This document shows, one piece after another, positions 35,745-45,234 of a stretch of 64,000 nt of DNA. The number at the start of each line of letters is the position of its first letter. The stretch's first letter is position 1. Origin of the DNA: Mycolicibacterium confluentis (GTDB lineage: Bacteria > Actinomycetota > Actinomycetes > Mycobacteriales > Mycobacteriaceae). The stretch spans positions 4,030,001-4,094,000 of the forward strand of contig NZ_AP022612.1 in the NCBI RefSeq assembly GCF_010729895.1, read 5' to 3'. Made by a program: the position numbers and the translations under genes. A model generated the notes under the pieces. That model was not told the origin of the DNA. It searched no databases and saw only the letters and a program-made list of their open reading frames with translations.

Positions 35745-37250
35745 TCAGGGCTGGGACTCTGCCGGGCACCAGTTTCCGTGGAAGCCCATCGGAACGCGTT
35801 GCGGCAAGTGCACGCGGGCGACGGTTTCGAGGCTCTGGGCGTCCAGAATCAACAGCTGACCCTCGTCGGCGTCCAGATCGTGCCCGAACCCCATCAGAAC
35901 ACCGTCGTCCTCGGCCCTCGAGCCGGGATTGGGCACGAAGGACACCTCCCCGACGAGAAGCCGGCTGTCCAGCGGCGCGACGGACGTCGCACCCGTCGCG
36001 TAGTCCTGCTTGTAGACCGCGGTCCGGGTGATGCCCCCGCCGAACGTGTTCTCGGTGCCCACGGTGTAGCCGTAGCGGTGCCGCGCGCCGGTGAGTGACT
36101 CGTTGATCCGAGGAAACTCCTGCTCGCGGTCGTCGCGGCGTTCGGTGCGCACGGCGCCCGTGGTCAGGTTGATCTCCCAGCGGTCCAGGGTGGGATGCCC
36201 CTCACCCGGGCCGCGCCGGTCTTTGTCGAACATCCGGCCGTGGCGGACGACGTCGAGCACCAGCACCTCGTGCCCATCGCGGTCCTCGCTGTAGGCGTTG
36301 AGCGGGTGGAACACGTAGCAGGGTTCGATATCGAACCAGCGGACCTGGTCGTTGCCGCCCTCGCGCGGCATGACGCCGATACGGGCGGGATAGGACTCGT
36401 TCCAGGCGAACGGCAGCGCGGAGATGGGATGCGTGTCGGCGTTGATGCGTGCCGCGATGGGCCCAGGCACCTTCACCCGACCGGCCAACGCCGAGACCAC
36501 CATGCGCGCGGGCGCGCGCAGCCACTTCGGCACGGTCACAGGGACCACCTCGCCCGGGTCAAAGGTGACGGGCAGGTCGTAGATGACGACGTACTTCTCG
36601 GTGAGCGAGAAGTCGTGCATCATCGGCGATCCCGAGACGCTGATGTCGACGGTGCGACGGGCGCGACCCGCGGTGTCGATCACCGAGTACTGCACCGTGC
36701 GACCACGCGCGAATGAGTATGAGATCGCATGCAGCTCACCGGTTTTGGGATCACGATGGGGATGGGCGGTGTAGCCGCCGTATAACGTGCCGTCGAAGTC
36801 GCAGGTGCCGATCGTGTCGAGTTCCTCGGTGAGCCGATACTGCGCGCCACCGCCCTCGACCAGTGCCAGCGTCTGACCGCCGTGCGACAGCACATTCGTG
36901 TTCGGGCCGACCGACAGCATGCCCGCCCGCGGATCGAGTGCGGCGATGCGCGACTCCCCCAACTTCCGCGACACGGACGGCGTGCGCACCCAGCGATTGC
37001 GGTACCACTGCGCGGCGCCGTCCCGCAGGGACAGGCCGTGCACCATGGCGTCGCCGGAGAACCAGTGGTAGGCCGCCGGGTCCACCTCGGCGACCGGATT
37101 GGGACCGTTGCGCAGGTACCGGCCGTCGAGGTGCGCCGGGATCTCCCCGGTGACCTTGAGGTCGGTCGCGGTGACCTCGCTGCGCACAGGGGCCAGGAAG
37201 CCCTCCAGATACGGGTTGGCGACGTCCTTGCCTGGTTCCACTGCAGTCAC
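35745..37250 (-). CDS. Carotenoid cleavage oxygenase family protein
   Basis: A 501-residue enzyme of the RPE65/carotenoid cleavage dioxygenase family, which splits a double bond of carotenoids or stilbenes with non-haem iron. The four iron-binding His are visible in THPHRDPKTG, SPMMHDFSLTEKYVVIYDLP, YVFHPLNAYSE and the C-terminal MGFHGNWCP. Start GTG 37250. It diverges from a TetR regulator with a palindrome between them and corresponds to Rv0654 (from memory). Confidence 0.92.
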   Translation of the reverse strand: MTAVEPGKDVANPYLEGFLAPVRSEVTATDLKVTGEIPAHLDGRYLRNGPNPVAEVDPAAYHWFSGDAMVHGLSLRDGAAQWYRNRWVRTPSVSRKLGESRIAALDPRAGMLSVGPNTNVLSHGGQTLALVEGGGAQYRLTEELDTIGTCDFDGTLYGGYTAHPHRDPKTGELHAISYSFARGRTVQYSVIDTAGRARRTVDISVSGSPMMHDFSLTEKYVVIYDLPVTFDPGEVVPVTVPKWLRAPARMVVSALAGRVKVPGPIAARINADTHPISALPFAWNESYPARIGVMPREGGNDQVRWFDIEPCYVFHPLNAYSEDRDGHEVLVLDVVRHGRMFDKDRRGPGEGHPTLDRWEINLTTGAVRTERRDDREQEFPRINESLTGARHRYGYTVGTENTFGGGITRTAVYKQDYATGATSVAPLDSRLLVGEVSFVPNPGSRAEDDGVLMGFGHDLDADEGQLLILDAQSLETVARVHLPQRVPMGFHGNWCPAESQP

Positions 37251-37271
37251 GGTGATCAGTCCCCTCGGTGT

Positions 37272-37284
37272 ATAACACTGTTAT
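37272..37284. promoter_or_regulatory. Palindromic operator between carotenoid oxygenase and TetR genes
   Basis: ATAACA-C-TGTTAT is a perfect inverted repeat. It lies 22 bases upstream of the oxygenase start and 46 bases upstream of the TetR start; a half site GTTAT recurs at about 37291. It is the likely operator of the TetR protein. Confidence 0.55.
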
Positions 37285-37330
37285 GACGGCGTTATCAGGA
37301 GGCTACGCGCATCGTGGGAGGATCACAACG

Positions 37331-38008
37331 ATGGATTCGGCCAAGACTGCGCTCAGCGTGCGCGACGAGCTTCTGCGCGCGGCCGTCGGGCTGCTCGACG
37401 ACCATGGCCCCGACGCCTTGCAGGCCCGCAAGGTCGCGGCGGCCGGGGGCACCTCCACCATGGCCGTCTACACGCACTTCGGCGGCATGCGCGGGCTGAT
37501 CGCCGCCGTGGCCGAGGAGGGGTTGCGGCAGTTCGACGGCGCCCTGACCACGCCTGAGTCCGACGACCCCGTGGCCGACCTGCTGGTGTGCGGGGCCGCC
37601 TACCGGAGGTTCGCGAACCGGCGGCCCCACCTGTACCGCCTGATGTTCGGCAGCACCAGCGCGCACGGCATCAACGCTCCCACCCGCAATGTGCTGACCC
37701 TGTCCGTGGACGAGATCACCGTGCACCACCCCAGCCTCGCGCACGTCGTCCGCAACGTGCACCGCTGCATGCAGGCCGGGCGCATCGCGGGCGACGCGGA
37801 AGACGACGCGTCGGTGGTGGCGACCTCGGCCCAGTTCTGGAGCCTGGTGCACGGCTTCGTGATGCTGGAACTGGCGGGGTACTACGGCGGCGACGGCACA
37901 GCCGTCGGACCCGTGCTCGGGGCCATGACGGCCAACACGCTGGTGGCCCTCGGCGACACCCCCGAGGCGGTGCGGGCCTCACAGGCGACCATGACTGCCC
38001 GCCTGTAG
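37331..38008 (+). CDS. TetR-family regulator of the carotenoid oxygenase
   Basis: A 225-residue TetR-type protein: helix-turn-helix at about residues 10-55 (RDELLRAAVGLLDDHGPDAL, KVAAAGGTSTMAVYTHFGG) and a WHG-type C-terminal domain (VATSAQFWSLVHGFVMLELA). ATG 37331 has GGGAGGA about 8 bases upstream. It diverges from the carotenoid oxygenase and corresponds to Rv0653c (from memory). Ligand unknown; an apocarotenoid is a reasonable guess. Confidence 0.87.
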   Translation: MDSAKTALSVRDELLRAAVGLLDDHGPDALQARKVAAAGGTSTMAVYTHFGGMRGLIAAVAEEGLRQFDGALTTPESDDPVADLLVCGAAYRRFANRRPHLYRLMFGSTSAHGINAPTRNVLTLSVDEITVHHPSLAHVVRNVHRCMQAGRIAGDAEDDASVVATSAQFWSLVHGFVMLELAGYYGGDGTAVGPVLGAMTANTLVALGDTPEAVRASQATMTARL

Positions 38009-38021
38009 CCCCCACAGACAG

Positions 38022-38060
38022 CAGAATCCCCGGAGATCGCGGGGATCTCCGGGGATTCTG
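38022..38060. terminator. Bidirectional terminator between TetR and rplL
   Basis: A perfect 17-base stem starting CAGAATCCCCGGAGATC (38022-38038) with its complement at 38044-38060 and a 5-base loop. It lies between the convergent TetR and rplL stops. Confidence 0.7.
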
Positions 38061-38071
38061 AAGAGCTGAGA

Positions 38072-38461
38072 CTACTTGACGGTGACCGTGGCGCCGGCGG
38101 CCTCGAGCTTGGCCTTGGCGTCCTCGGCGGCGTCCTTGGCGACCTTCTCGAGCAGCGGCTTGGGGGCGCTGTCGACGAGATCCTTGGCCTCCTTGAGGCC
38201 CAGGCCGGAGACGATCTCACGGACGACCTTGATGACGCCGATCTTCTTGTCGCCGGCACCCTCGAGGATGACGTCGAACTCCGACTGCTCCTCGGCGGCC
38301 TCGGCGGCAGCGCCACCGGCGGCGGGGGCCGCGGCAACGGCGACCGGGGCGGCCGCGGTGACCTCGAAGGTCTCCTCAAACTTCTTCACGAACTCCGAGA
38401 GCTCGAGCAGGGTCAGTTCCTTGAACGCGTCGAGCAGTTCATCGGTGCTGAGCTTTGCCAT
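38072..38461 (-). CDS. rplL: 50S ribosomal protein L7/L12
   Basis: A 129-residue stalk protein that recruits translation factors. An N-terminal dimerisation helix ([20 protein letters not shown]), an Ala/Gly-rich hinge and the globular C-terminal domain ([20 protein letters not shown]) are all visible. It follows rplJ by 48 bases; together they form the stalk base and arms. Confidence 0.98.
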   Translation of the reverse strand: MAKLSTDELLDAFKELTLLELSEFVKKFEETFEVTAAAPVAVAAAPAAGGAAAEAAEEQSEFDVILEGAGDKKIGVIKVVREIVSGLGLKEAKDLVDSAPKPLLEKVAKDAAEDAKAKLEAAGATVTVK

Positions 38462-38509
38462 GTTGGCGGTCCTTCCTGGATGTGTTTGTTACGGGTGGTT
38501 GGTCTGGTG

Positions 38510-39103
38510 TCACTCGGCGGAATCGGCAGCGGCCTCGGGGGCCTCCGCCGGTGCCTCTGCCTCGGCCGGGGCCTCGGCGGTCTCGCCCTCGGCCGCACGC
38601 TTGTCCTGCAGGGCCGCCGCAAGGCGGGCGACCTGCGAGGCCGGAGCGTTGAACAGCGCCGCAGCCTTGGACAGGTTGGCCTTCATGGCGCCCGCCATCT
38701 TGGCCAGCAGCACCTCGCGCGACTCGAGATCGGCGATCTGCTCGACCTCGGCGACGGAGAGCGCACGGCCCTCCATGTAGCCGCCCTTGATGACCAGCGC
38801 CTTGTTCTCCTTCGAGAACTTCTTGAGCGCCTTGGCGGCGTCGACCGGCTCACCTTCGATGAACGCGATCGCCGTCGGGCCTGCGAACAGCTCGTCGAGA
38901 CCTTCGATGCCTGCCTCAGCCGCCGCACGCTTCACCAGCGTGTTCTTGGCGACGGAGTAGGTGGCCGAGCCTCCGAGCGAGCGCCGCAGTTCAGCCAGGT
39001 TGGCCACCGTCAGACCGCGATATTCGGTCACGACGGTCGCAGTCGAGGCCTTGAACTGCTCGGTGATCTCTGCAACGGCGGTGGCCTTGTCAGCCTTTGC
39101 CAT
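38510..39103 (-). CDS. rplJ: 50S ribosomal protein L10
   Basis: A 197-residue L10 that anchors the L7/L12 dimers on 23S rRNA. The N-terminal RNA-binding domain ([40 protein letters not shown]) is followed by the L7/L12-binding helix and an acidic Ala/Glu-rich tail as in other actinobacteria. A long leader with a hairpin precedes it. Confidence 0.98.
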   Translation of the reverse strand: MAKADKATAVAEITEQFKASTATVVTEYRGLTVANLAELRRSLGGSATYSVAKNTLVKRAAAEAGIEGLDELFAGPTAIAFIEGEPVDAAKALKKFSKENKALVIKGGYMEGRALSVAEVEQIADLESREVLLAKMAGAMKANLSKAAALFNAPASQVARLAAALQDKRAAEGETAEAPAEAEAPAEAPEAAADSAE

Positions 39104-39181
39104 GCATGCCTCCTGATGGTGTCGTGTGGTTGCGCTCCACGCGTTCCAAGCTCACGGGCGAAGGACCCCGGAAATAAACGA

Positions 39182-39208
39182 CGCCCCGACGCAGGCAGCG
39201 GCGGGGCG
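39182..39208 (-). other. Hairpin in the rplJ leader (L10-leader type)
   Basis: CGCCCCG and CGGGGCG (ACGCCCCG at 39181-39188, complement at 39202-39209) form an 8-base stem with a 13-base loop about 80 bases upstream of rplJ on the transcribed strand. The leader from the promoter to rplJ is about 220 bases. L10 commonly binds such a leader and shuts off its own translation; the equivalence is inferred from position only. Confidence 0.4.
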
Positions 39209-39329
39209 TGGAATGCTGCTGACGCAGGTCAGCGGTTCTTGCCTCGTCCTCCTGCGTGGGCCGCCGGGATGTTTCCCGGACCTTCAACCGATTGCTCGGT
39301 GACCGACGGTCTTTGGTGGATCGTGGACC

Positions 39330-39358
39330 ACCATAGCCGACAGTGGCCGATCAGCCAA
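39330..39358 (-). promoter_or_regulatory. rplJL promoter
   Basis: On the minus strand TTGGCT (39353-39358), a 17-base spacer and TATGGT (39330-39335). It sits directly after the stop of the ROK gene, giving a start near 39323. Confidence 0.5.
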
Positions 39359-39375
39359 AACGGCTCTTCTCTCCT

Positions 39376-40278
39376 CTACCGCAGCAGCGCCGCGGCACCC
39401 ACGAGGCCCGCGTCCCCACCGAGCGCGGCAGGCACCACCTCGATGTCCGCGATGAAGCTCAGGCCGGCGAACTGCGCCAGCGCGGCCCGCACCGGGTCGA
39501 ACAGCAGCGGACCCGAACGCGCCACACCCCCACCGATCACCACCAGGTCGAGGTCGCACACCGCACCCACCGACGCGATCATCGCCGCGACGGCCGTCGC
39601 CGACCGCGCGAAGGCGCGCAGGGCCACCGCATCACCGGCAGCGGCGTCGGCGGCGAGGGTCTTCGCGTCGGCGTCCCCGGTGGGTTGCCAGCCGTTGGCC
39701 CGCGCCCAGGCCGCCATGTGGGGTCCGCTCGCGATCGTCTCGACGCACCCCCGGCCGCCGCAGGAGCACTGCTCCCCCGCGACGTCGACCACCACATGCC
39801 CGACATGCCCGGCATTGCCGGTCCGGCCGTCATACGGCTCGCCGTCGAGCACCAGGCCGCCACCGATTCCGGTCGAGACGACCATGCCCAGCAGGAACGC
39901 CGCGCCCTGTCCGGCGCCGCGCCAATGCTCGCCCAGTGCCATGCACAGCCCGTCGCCGCCCAACCGCACCGGCACCCCGGGTAGGGCCGCGGACACCCGC
40001 TCCCGGATCGGGAAGCCGCGCCACGCAGGCACATTGATCGGCGCGACGGTACCGGCAGGCAGGTCGACGGGACCCGCCGAGGCGATGCCGACACCGCGCA
40101 CCGTTCGGCCGGCGGCCATCTCGGAGAGGAGTCCCTCGACCACGGTCCACGCGGCCTCGGGGTCGGCGTCCCGCGGGGTGGGGCGTTGTTGCGAGTCCAC
40201 GAGGGAGCCGTCGGCGTCGACGAGTCCTGCGGCGATCTTCGTTCCGCCGATGTCGAGGGCAAGTGTCAGTTCGGTCAT
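39376..40278 (-). CDS. ROK-family sugar kinase
   Basis: A 300-residue ROK protein, probably a glucokinase-like sugar kinase. The N-terminal phosphate-binding ALDIGGTKIAAGLVDADG, the catalytic region VRLGGDGLCMALGEHW, and the ROK zinc motif with GHVVVDVAGEQCSCGGRGCV (His and three Cys) are present; there is no N-terminal DNA-binding domain, so it is an enzyme rather than a repressor. It overlaps the upstream gene by one base (TGATG) and follows the alpha-mannosidase, suggesting that released hexose is phosphorylated. It corresponds to Rv0650 (from memory). Confidence 0.9.
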   Translation of the reverse strand: MTELTLALDIGGTKIAAGLVDADGSLVDSQQRPTPRDADPEAAWTVVEGLLSEMAAGRTVRGVGIASAGPVDLPAGTVAPINVPAWRGFPIRERVSAALPGVPVRLGGDGLCMALGEHWRGAGQGAAFLLGMVVSTGIGGGLVLDGEPYDGRTGNAGHVGHVVVDVAGEQCSCGGRGCVETIASGPHMAAWARANGWQPTGDADAKTLAADAAAGDAVALRAFARSATAVAAMIASVGAVCDLDLVVIGGGVARSGPLLFDPVRAALAQFAGLSFIADIEVVPAALGGDAGLVGAAALLR

Positions 40279-40907
40279 CAGTGCCTGTGGATGTTGTCGG
40301 GTTGGCGGGGATCGCCTGGATGCTCGAATCCTGGTGCGAGGCAGACGAGTTCAGACCGCAACTCCTCGATCCAGAGCCGGAAGGCGCGCCGCCGTGCGGC
40401 ACCCAGCAGATGCGCGGCGACGACGGCCCGCACCTGTGACAGCGGCGGCGCGGTGGGTGTGGCCTCCCAGCCGTCGACACCCGGGCGGCCCACCGCGAAC
40501 CGCAGGGGGTTGCGTCGGTGGTAGGACTCGACGTCCTCGGCCGAGACCGTGACATCGCGGGTCACGTGCGCGAACAGCGCGCGGGCGACGGGGTCGGCGA
40601 GCGCCGCGGCCGTCACGCTGCCGACCTCGTGACCTGCGATGCCGTCGGGCAGGATCGCGGCCAGATCCGGCGCCTGCCCGGGGGCAACGCCGAGGCGCGC
40701 GGCCTCGGCCGCGACGACGCGTTCGGTGACGATCAACTGGGTCAACCAGCGCCGCAACTGCCTTCCCTCGCTGGTGCCCGCAAGCGGCAGCGTGGCCTCC
40801 GGCATCTGGGTGCGCAGCAGCGCCTCCCGGCGGTCGACGTCGGCGACCGTGACCGGCGCGCCCGCCACGTGCGCGGCCACCCCGCTCACCGAACGAACCG
40901 TGTTCAT
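40278..40907 (-). CDS. Protein in the 'FabD2' position; not a recognisable acyltransferase
   Basis: A 209-residue protein between the mannosidase and the ROK kinase, coupled to both by overlapping codons. The M. tuberculosis gene in this place, Rv0649, is called fabD2 (malonyltransferase; from memory). The sequence here has no GHSxG nucleophile motif. Instead residues 10-65 (AAHVAGAPVTVADVDRREAL, LRRWLTQLIVTERVVAAEAA) and a later YHRRNPLRF resemble the helical N-terminal part of SurA/PpiC-type chaperones, without a clear isomerase domain. I do not assign a function. Confidence 0.7.
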   Translation of the reverse strand: MNTVRSVSGVAAHVAGAPVTVADVDRREALLRTQMPEATLPLAGTSEGRQLRRWLTQLIVTERVVAAEAARLGVAPGQAPDLAAILPDGIAGHEVGSVTAAALADPVARALFAHVTRDVTVSAEDVESYHRRNPLRFAVGRPGVDGWEATPTAPPLSQVRAVVAAHLLGAARRRAFRLWIEELRSELVCLAPGFEHPGDPRQPDNIHRH

Positions 40908-43900
40908 CGGACCACCACCCTGACCGCGGGGGTGTAGAGCAGCTCACCGGCGGCGGCCACCCGGACCAGCGCCCACCACTCGCCGGGCCCAACCCACGGC
41001 GGGGGCGCCACGTCGAACTCCAGGTCCACAGCGCCGCGGGCGGGCAGCACCACGCCGATCACCGCGGGCCCCAACCATTCCCAGGTTCCCCACGGGCTGA
41101 TCAGGTGAGCCTCCGCCGCCAGGTCGGCGTGCGCATCCGTGCTGACCCGCACCGTCAGGCACTGTGTGTGCCCGGCCGCGACGACGACATCGGACGGGCC
41201 CGACTCCAACCGCAACACGTCGCCGGGGTCCTCCCCGATCGCGATCAGGCAGACGTCCTCGACGGTCTGTCGCCACGCGCGCGGGACGTCGCCGTCCAAG
41301 GTCAGCTGGGCGCGGACGGGATACCGACCCGGCGCTGCGCCCGACGGTCCGGCGATCCGGACCTTCGCTTCGCGGTACGCGCCGGGTTCCAGTCGCACGG
41401 GCAGGCGGTCCGGCGTCGCGGTCCATCCCTGCGGGCAGAGCACCTCGATCCGCCCGGTGACCTCGGCGTCGGTGCAGTCGCTGGCGACGGTCAGGCGCAG
41501 CGTCACCTCCTCGTCGGTCGCGGTCACACGGTGCGGGTGCAGGTGTGCGACCGCGGGCAGGCCACCCAGGGGAGCCGGACCTCGGTTGTGCAGCCAGTAG
41601 CGCGCGTACAGCGGTTGCGCGGCCTCGGTCTCGGGCACCAACGGCCCGTGGTCACGGCGAGTCCGCTCACGCGTCGCGAATTCCGCGACCACGGTGGCGA
41701 TCTCGTAGCCGTGCAGCGAATCCCCCAACCGCGGGTCACTCGGGATCTGCTCGAGCAGATCCGCCCTGCCGACCACCCGGATGTCGGCGACGTCTGAGGT
41801 GACGCCGAAAACGGTGTCACGGCCCAGGGTTTCGACGAGCCGCAGGGTGACGTGGCCCCCCGCCGTCGCGCAACGGCCCGCCGGCGTGGGATTGCCCGTC
41901 AGTTTGAGTGCGTCGAGGTTGACGGCCGCGGAGTCGACACCGAGCAGTGACCCCGACGCCGCGATCGGTGTCACCTCGTCCGTGGCGAGAGCCACCAGGG
42001 GGCGGGAGTACTCGGCGCTGCGCAGTGGCAGGCCCGCATCGCGCCAGTCCCCCTCGGCGACCACGAACGCGTAGTCGAAGGTGTGCGACCAGTGCTGCAG
42101 CTGGAAGTTCGAACCGTCCGGGGCGGTGCGCTTTTCGTGTGTGGTCCACACGCCCGACGGCCATCCGATGCATGACCTCATGAGCGAGGTGTGCAGCGTC
42201 CCCTCGGTGTCGACGGCAAAGCTCGGCACACCGCGATTCAGCAGGGCCGCGGTGCGGTGTTCGAACGTCGCGCCCGGCGAGCCCGCCCGGGGCGACACCA
42301 GGATCTCGGCATCGCCGAGGTCGGCGGTCACCGCCGCAACGGCCCGGGCCAGCAGTGCCTCGTCGCGGCCCGCGACAATCAACACCGGAAGAGCTGTCAC
42401 CGCACGCAGATCGGCGTCGGGCACCCACTCGTCGGCCAGTGCGGAGGCGGCGGGCACGAATACGCGCGCGGTGCCGTCGGCGTCGAGGCGACGGTGCAGT
42501 TCGACGGTGAAAGACGGGTCCGCCGCGGCCAGCACCGCCGCGGTGAACGCGTTGCGGTCGGGGCCGCCGACGGCGATGCGGGTGTCGGGAAGGTTGGAGT
42601 CGACGTCCAGGTGCCCGTACCGGGGTCGGTCGGCACCCGAGCAGGTCGCGGTGACTCCGGCCCGCACCAGCGCGACGAGCAGGTCTCGCGCCAGGTCTGC
42701 GGACTCGGCTTCCGAGGGCGTCACCACCTCGGCGACCGCGACGGCGTGGGTGCCGGAGTCCCCCAGCCTGATCCGGACGGCCGAGGACAGCCCGAACCAG
42801 CTATATGCGGGGTTCTCCAGGGTCCACGGGTGCACCGCGGTGTCCACCGAGTCGGCTGATCCGGGTTGGTGCAGCAGGCCGAACCCGCGGCCGATCACGG
42901 CGTCGCCGACCTCGCTGACCGGCACCGCACCGGGAATCGGCGTGGGCCACCGCAGACGCAGCAGGCGGTCGACGCCGGTGAACTCGTCGATCGTGGTGCG
43001 GCAGTCGACGCGGTCGATGCCGTCCCACAACGTCAGTGTCTGGGTGTACCGCAACAAGCCGTTGATCCGGCCCTGCACCACCACGCGCTGCCCGATCGGG
43101 CACTCGTACACGCTGACCTCGGCCGGGCTGTCGCCCGAACCCACGACGGGTCCCTTGGGCAGCAGATGCCACGGGCCCTCCCCGGCCTGAGGGTGCGCCG
43201 AATACTCCTCGTAGACCGCCAGTTCATTGGCCACCCGGCCCGGCGCCACCCACTCCCGGCCCGCGCTGCGCACCGAGACCACACCGCCACCACGGGCTGG
43301 GTCGACCCGGACCGTCATGTGCGCGCTGGCGATTCCGACGCCGTCGCGTGGGCGCCAGCCCACCGCACCTGGTCCGTCCACGAGGCGGTAGGACCGCCAC
43401 CCCAACGCGGGGACGTCGCGTGCCAGCCAGGTCAGGGTGTGGCCGTCGTCCTCGACCAGCACCGGCACGTCCTCGCCCGTGTCGTCGACGATGCGGGTGG
43501 CACCCGCCCGCGTCACGTGCAGCGAGACCACGTCGGTCCTGTTGTGCGCCAGCGGATTCCAGACCGTCACCGATCCCGATCCGAGCGTCTCTGTGAGCAC
43601 CGCCAGCGCGCGGTCGCGGGCCGTGCGACCTATCTCCCAGGCGTCGCGCCACCCGGTGAGCAGGTCCAGATAGACCTGGTCGGACTCCGACCCGGTGATC
43701 GCGTCGTGGTGCGCGCCGTAGGCCAACTGCACCCAGGCCTTGGCGAACGCCGGTTCGGGATAGTCGACACCGGCGAGCAGATGCGCGAACACCGCGAACC
43801 TCTCGGCGTCGAGCACCGCGGCCTCAGCGGCGCGGTTGGCCTGCTTGGTGTCGATGAACGACACGTCCTTGCCCGTGTAGATCGGATTCATGTCCCGCGT

Positions 43901-45067
43901 CTGCGGCGACGCCGCCACCTCGCGGGAGCTCAGTTCGGCGCGCACCGCGGCGAAGAACTCCCGCGGCAGCGCGCACACGAACTTCGGCCAGCAGTAGCGC
44001 GCGGCCCAGTCGCGGTGGATCTCGGTGACCCATTTGTTCGGCGGTGTGTAGTCGGTGCCGACGGGCAGCAGCACGTTACGGGTGGCCGCGACCTTCTTGA
44101 GGCCGGCGAACAGCGTCCATGTCGCCGCCTCGGCTTCGGCCAACGTCGCGGACGAGTCCATCCACCACCCCGCCGAATAGTGCGCGGGCATGTAGTGCGT
44201 GAGCAGGCCGACCCCCGACGGAGCGATCCACTCGAACTCGCTGGCGAACTGCATACGTTCGGGGTCACCGTCACCGGCCATCGGGCCCCACTGGTGGTGC
44301 GGGCCGCGCGCCCACGAGCTGGAGCTCAGCCCGGCGTCGGCGGCCATGCCGGGGAACTGCGGATCGTGGCCGAACACGTCCAACTGCCATGCGGTCGACG
44401 GGTCGGCGCCCAGAACGTCACGCTGAAAGCCGATGCCGGCCACGAAGTTCCGGATCGCGGTCTCGGGACTCGTGAGGTTGGTGTTGGGCTCGTTGTAGGT
44501 GCCGCCCATGATCTCGACGCGGCCCTGCCGAAGCAGGCGGCGCAGGTCGTCGCGGGCCTGTGGGTGGGTGTCCCAGTACGGCTTGAGGTAGTCGACCTCG
44601 GCCAGCACGAACCTGTAGTCCGGATCGCGGCGTGCCATCTCGAGATGGGCGGAGACCAACTCGAAGCCGTTGGTCTGCCGGGCCCGGCCGGGCGGGTCCT
44701 CGGTCCACTCGCTGGTGTAGGCGGCCTGGGTGTTCCACCACACCGGGTCGTAGTGGAAGTGGCTGACCATGTACATCGTCCACCCGGGTTCGGCGTCGAC
44801 GAACGTGAACTCGAACCGAACGTGACCGGCCTCGACGACGGCGGGCCTGCGGCGGCCCGGCGCGACGTCGGTCACGCCCACCGCAACCTCCGCGACACCG
44901 TCACCCACGCCGGTGAGCGCATCGCCGCCGGTCAGCCCGGCGCCGGTCACCCGCACGGGTGTCGCGGCCGTGGCGCCGGTGTAACCGACGCGGACCACCT
45001 GCGCAGGCCCGTCATCGGTCCCGACGAACAGCTCCGTGGGCTCCGCGGAGGTCACCGACAGCGACAT
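40904..45067 (-). CDS. Alpha-mannosidase-type glycoside hydrolase, family GH38
   Basis: A 1387-residue GH38 enzyme. An N-terminal beta domain (1-100) is followed by the catalytic domain with the zinc-binding HFHYDPVWWN (about 107-115), the nucleophile region WQLDVFGHDPQFPG (about 215-228), then the helical bundle and the large C-terminal beta-sandwich; the end (LEFDVAPPPWVGPGEWWALV) looks like a NEW3-type domain. It is first in a coupled operon (ATGA overlap with the next gene, then the ROK kinase). No signal peptide is seen, so it may act in the cytoplasm on internal mannosides. It corresponds to Rv0648 but seems longer. Confidence 0.9.
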   Translation of the reverse strand: MSLSVTSAEPTELFVGTDDGPAQVVRVGYTGATAATPVRVTGAGLTGGDALTGVGDGVAEVAVGVTDVAPGRRRPAVVEAGHVRFEFTFVDAEPGWTMYMVSHFHYDPVWWNTQAAYTSEWTEDPPGRARQTNGFELVSAHLEMARRDPDYRFVLAEVDYLKPYWDTHPQARDDLRRLLRQGRVEIMGGTYNEPNTNLTSPETAIRNFVAGIGFQRDVLGADPSTAWQLDVFGHDPQFPGMAADAGLSSSSWARGPHHQWGPMAGDGDPERMQFASEFEWIAPSGVGLLTHYMPAHYSAGWWMDSSATLAEAEAATWTLFAGLKKVAATRNVLLPVGTDYTPPNKWVTEIHRDWAARYCWPKFVCALPREFFAAVRAELSSREVAASPQTRDMNPIYTGKDVSFIDTKQANRAAEAAVLDAERFAVFAHLLAGVDYPEPAFAKAWVQLAYGAHHDAITGSESDQVYLDLLTGWRDAWEIGRTARDRALAVLTETLGSGSVTVWNPLAHNRTDVVSLHVTRAGATRIVDDTGEDVPVLVEDDGHTLTWLARDVPALGWRSYRLVDGPGAVGWRPRDGVGIASAHMTVRVDPARGGGVVSVRSAGREWVAPGRVANELAVYEEYSAHPQAGEGPWHLLPKGPVVGSGDSPAEVSVYECPIGQRVVVQGRINGLLRYTQTLTLWDGIDRVDCRTTIDEFTGVDRLLRLRWPTPIPGAVPVSEVGDAVIGRGFGLLHQPGSADSVDTAVHPWTLENPAYSWFGLSSAVRIRLGDSGTHAVAVAEVVTPSEAESADLARDLLVALVRAGVTATCSGADRPRYGHLDVDSNLPDTRIAVGGPDRNAFTAAVLAAADPSFTVELHRRLDADGTARVFVPAASALADEWVPDADLRAVTALPVLIVAGRDEALLARAVAAVTADLGDAEILVSPRAGSPGATFEHRTAALLNRGVPSFAVDTEGTLHTSLMRSCIGWPSGVWTTHEKRTAPDGSNFQLQHWSHTFDYAFVVAEGDWRDAGLPLRSAEYSRPLVALATDEVTPIAASGSLLGVDSAAVNLDALKLTGNPTPAGRCATAGGHVTLRLVETLGRDTVFGVTSDVADIRVVGRADLLEQIPSDPRLGDSLHGYEIATVVAEFATRERTRRDHGPLVPETEAAQPLYARYWLHNRGPAPLGGLPAVAHLHPHRVTATDEEVTLRLTVASDCTDAEVTGRIEVLCPQGWTATPDRLPVRLEPGAYREAKVRIAGPSGAAPGRYPVRAQLTLDGDVPRAWRQTVEDVCLIAIGEDPGDVLRLESGPSDVVVAAGHTQCLTVRVSTDAHADLAAEAHLISPWGTWEWLGPAVIGVVLPARGAVDLEFDVAPPPWVGPGEWWALVRVAAAGELLYTPAVRVVVR

Positions 45068-45155
45068 GTCTCAACTATTGCCGGATCTCGCGGCGACGGC
45101 AGGAGTCTGCCGGAAGACACACCGCGCGGATCACCGCCGGGATCAACGGCCCAAC

Positions 45156-45171
45156 ACTGTTCGGCAACAGT
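45156..45171. promoter_or_regulatory. Inverted repeat in the mannosidase/amidohydrolase divergent gap
   Basis: ACTGTT-CGGC-AACAGT is a perfect 6-base inverted repeat about 90 bases upstream of the mannosidase start. It may be an operator. The gap 45068-45432 otherwise holds only the doubtful small ORF at 45235-45399. Confidence 0.3.
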
Positions 45172-45234
45172 TCACATACACGCTGACCTGCTGCGGGTGC
45201 CAGCGCGCGCATGCCGTGCCAAAGTGGAGTCATT

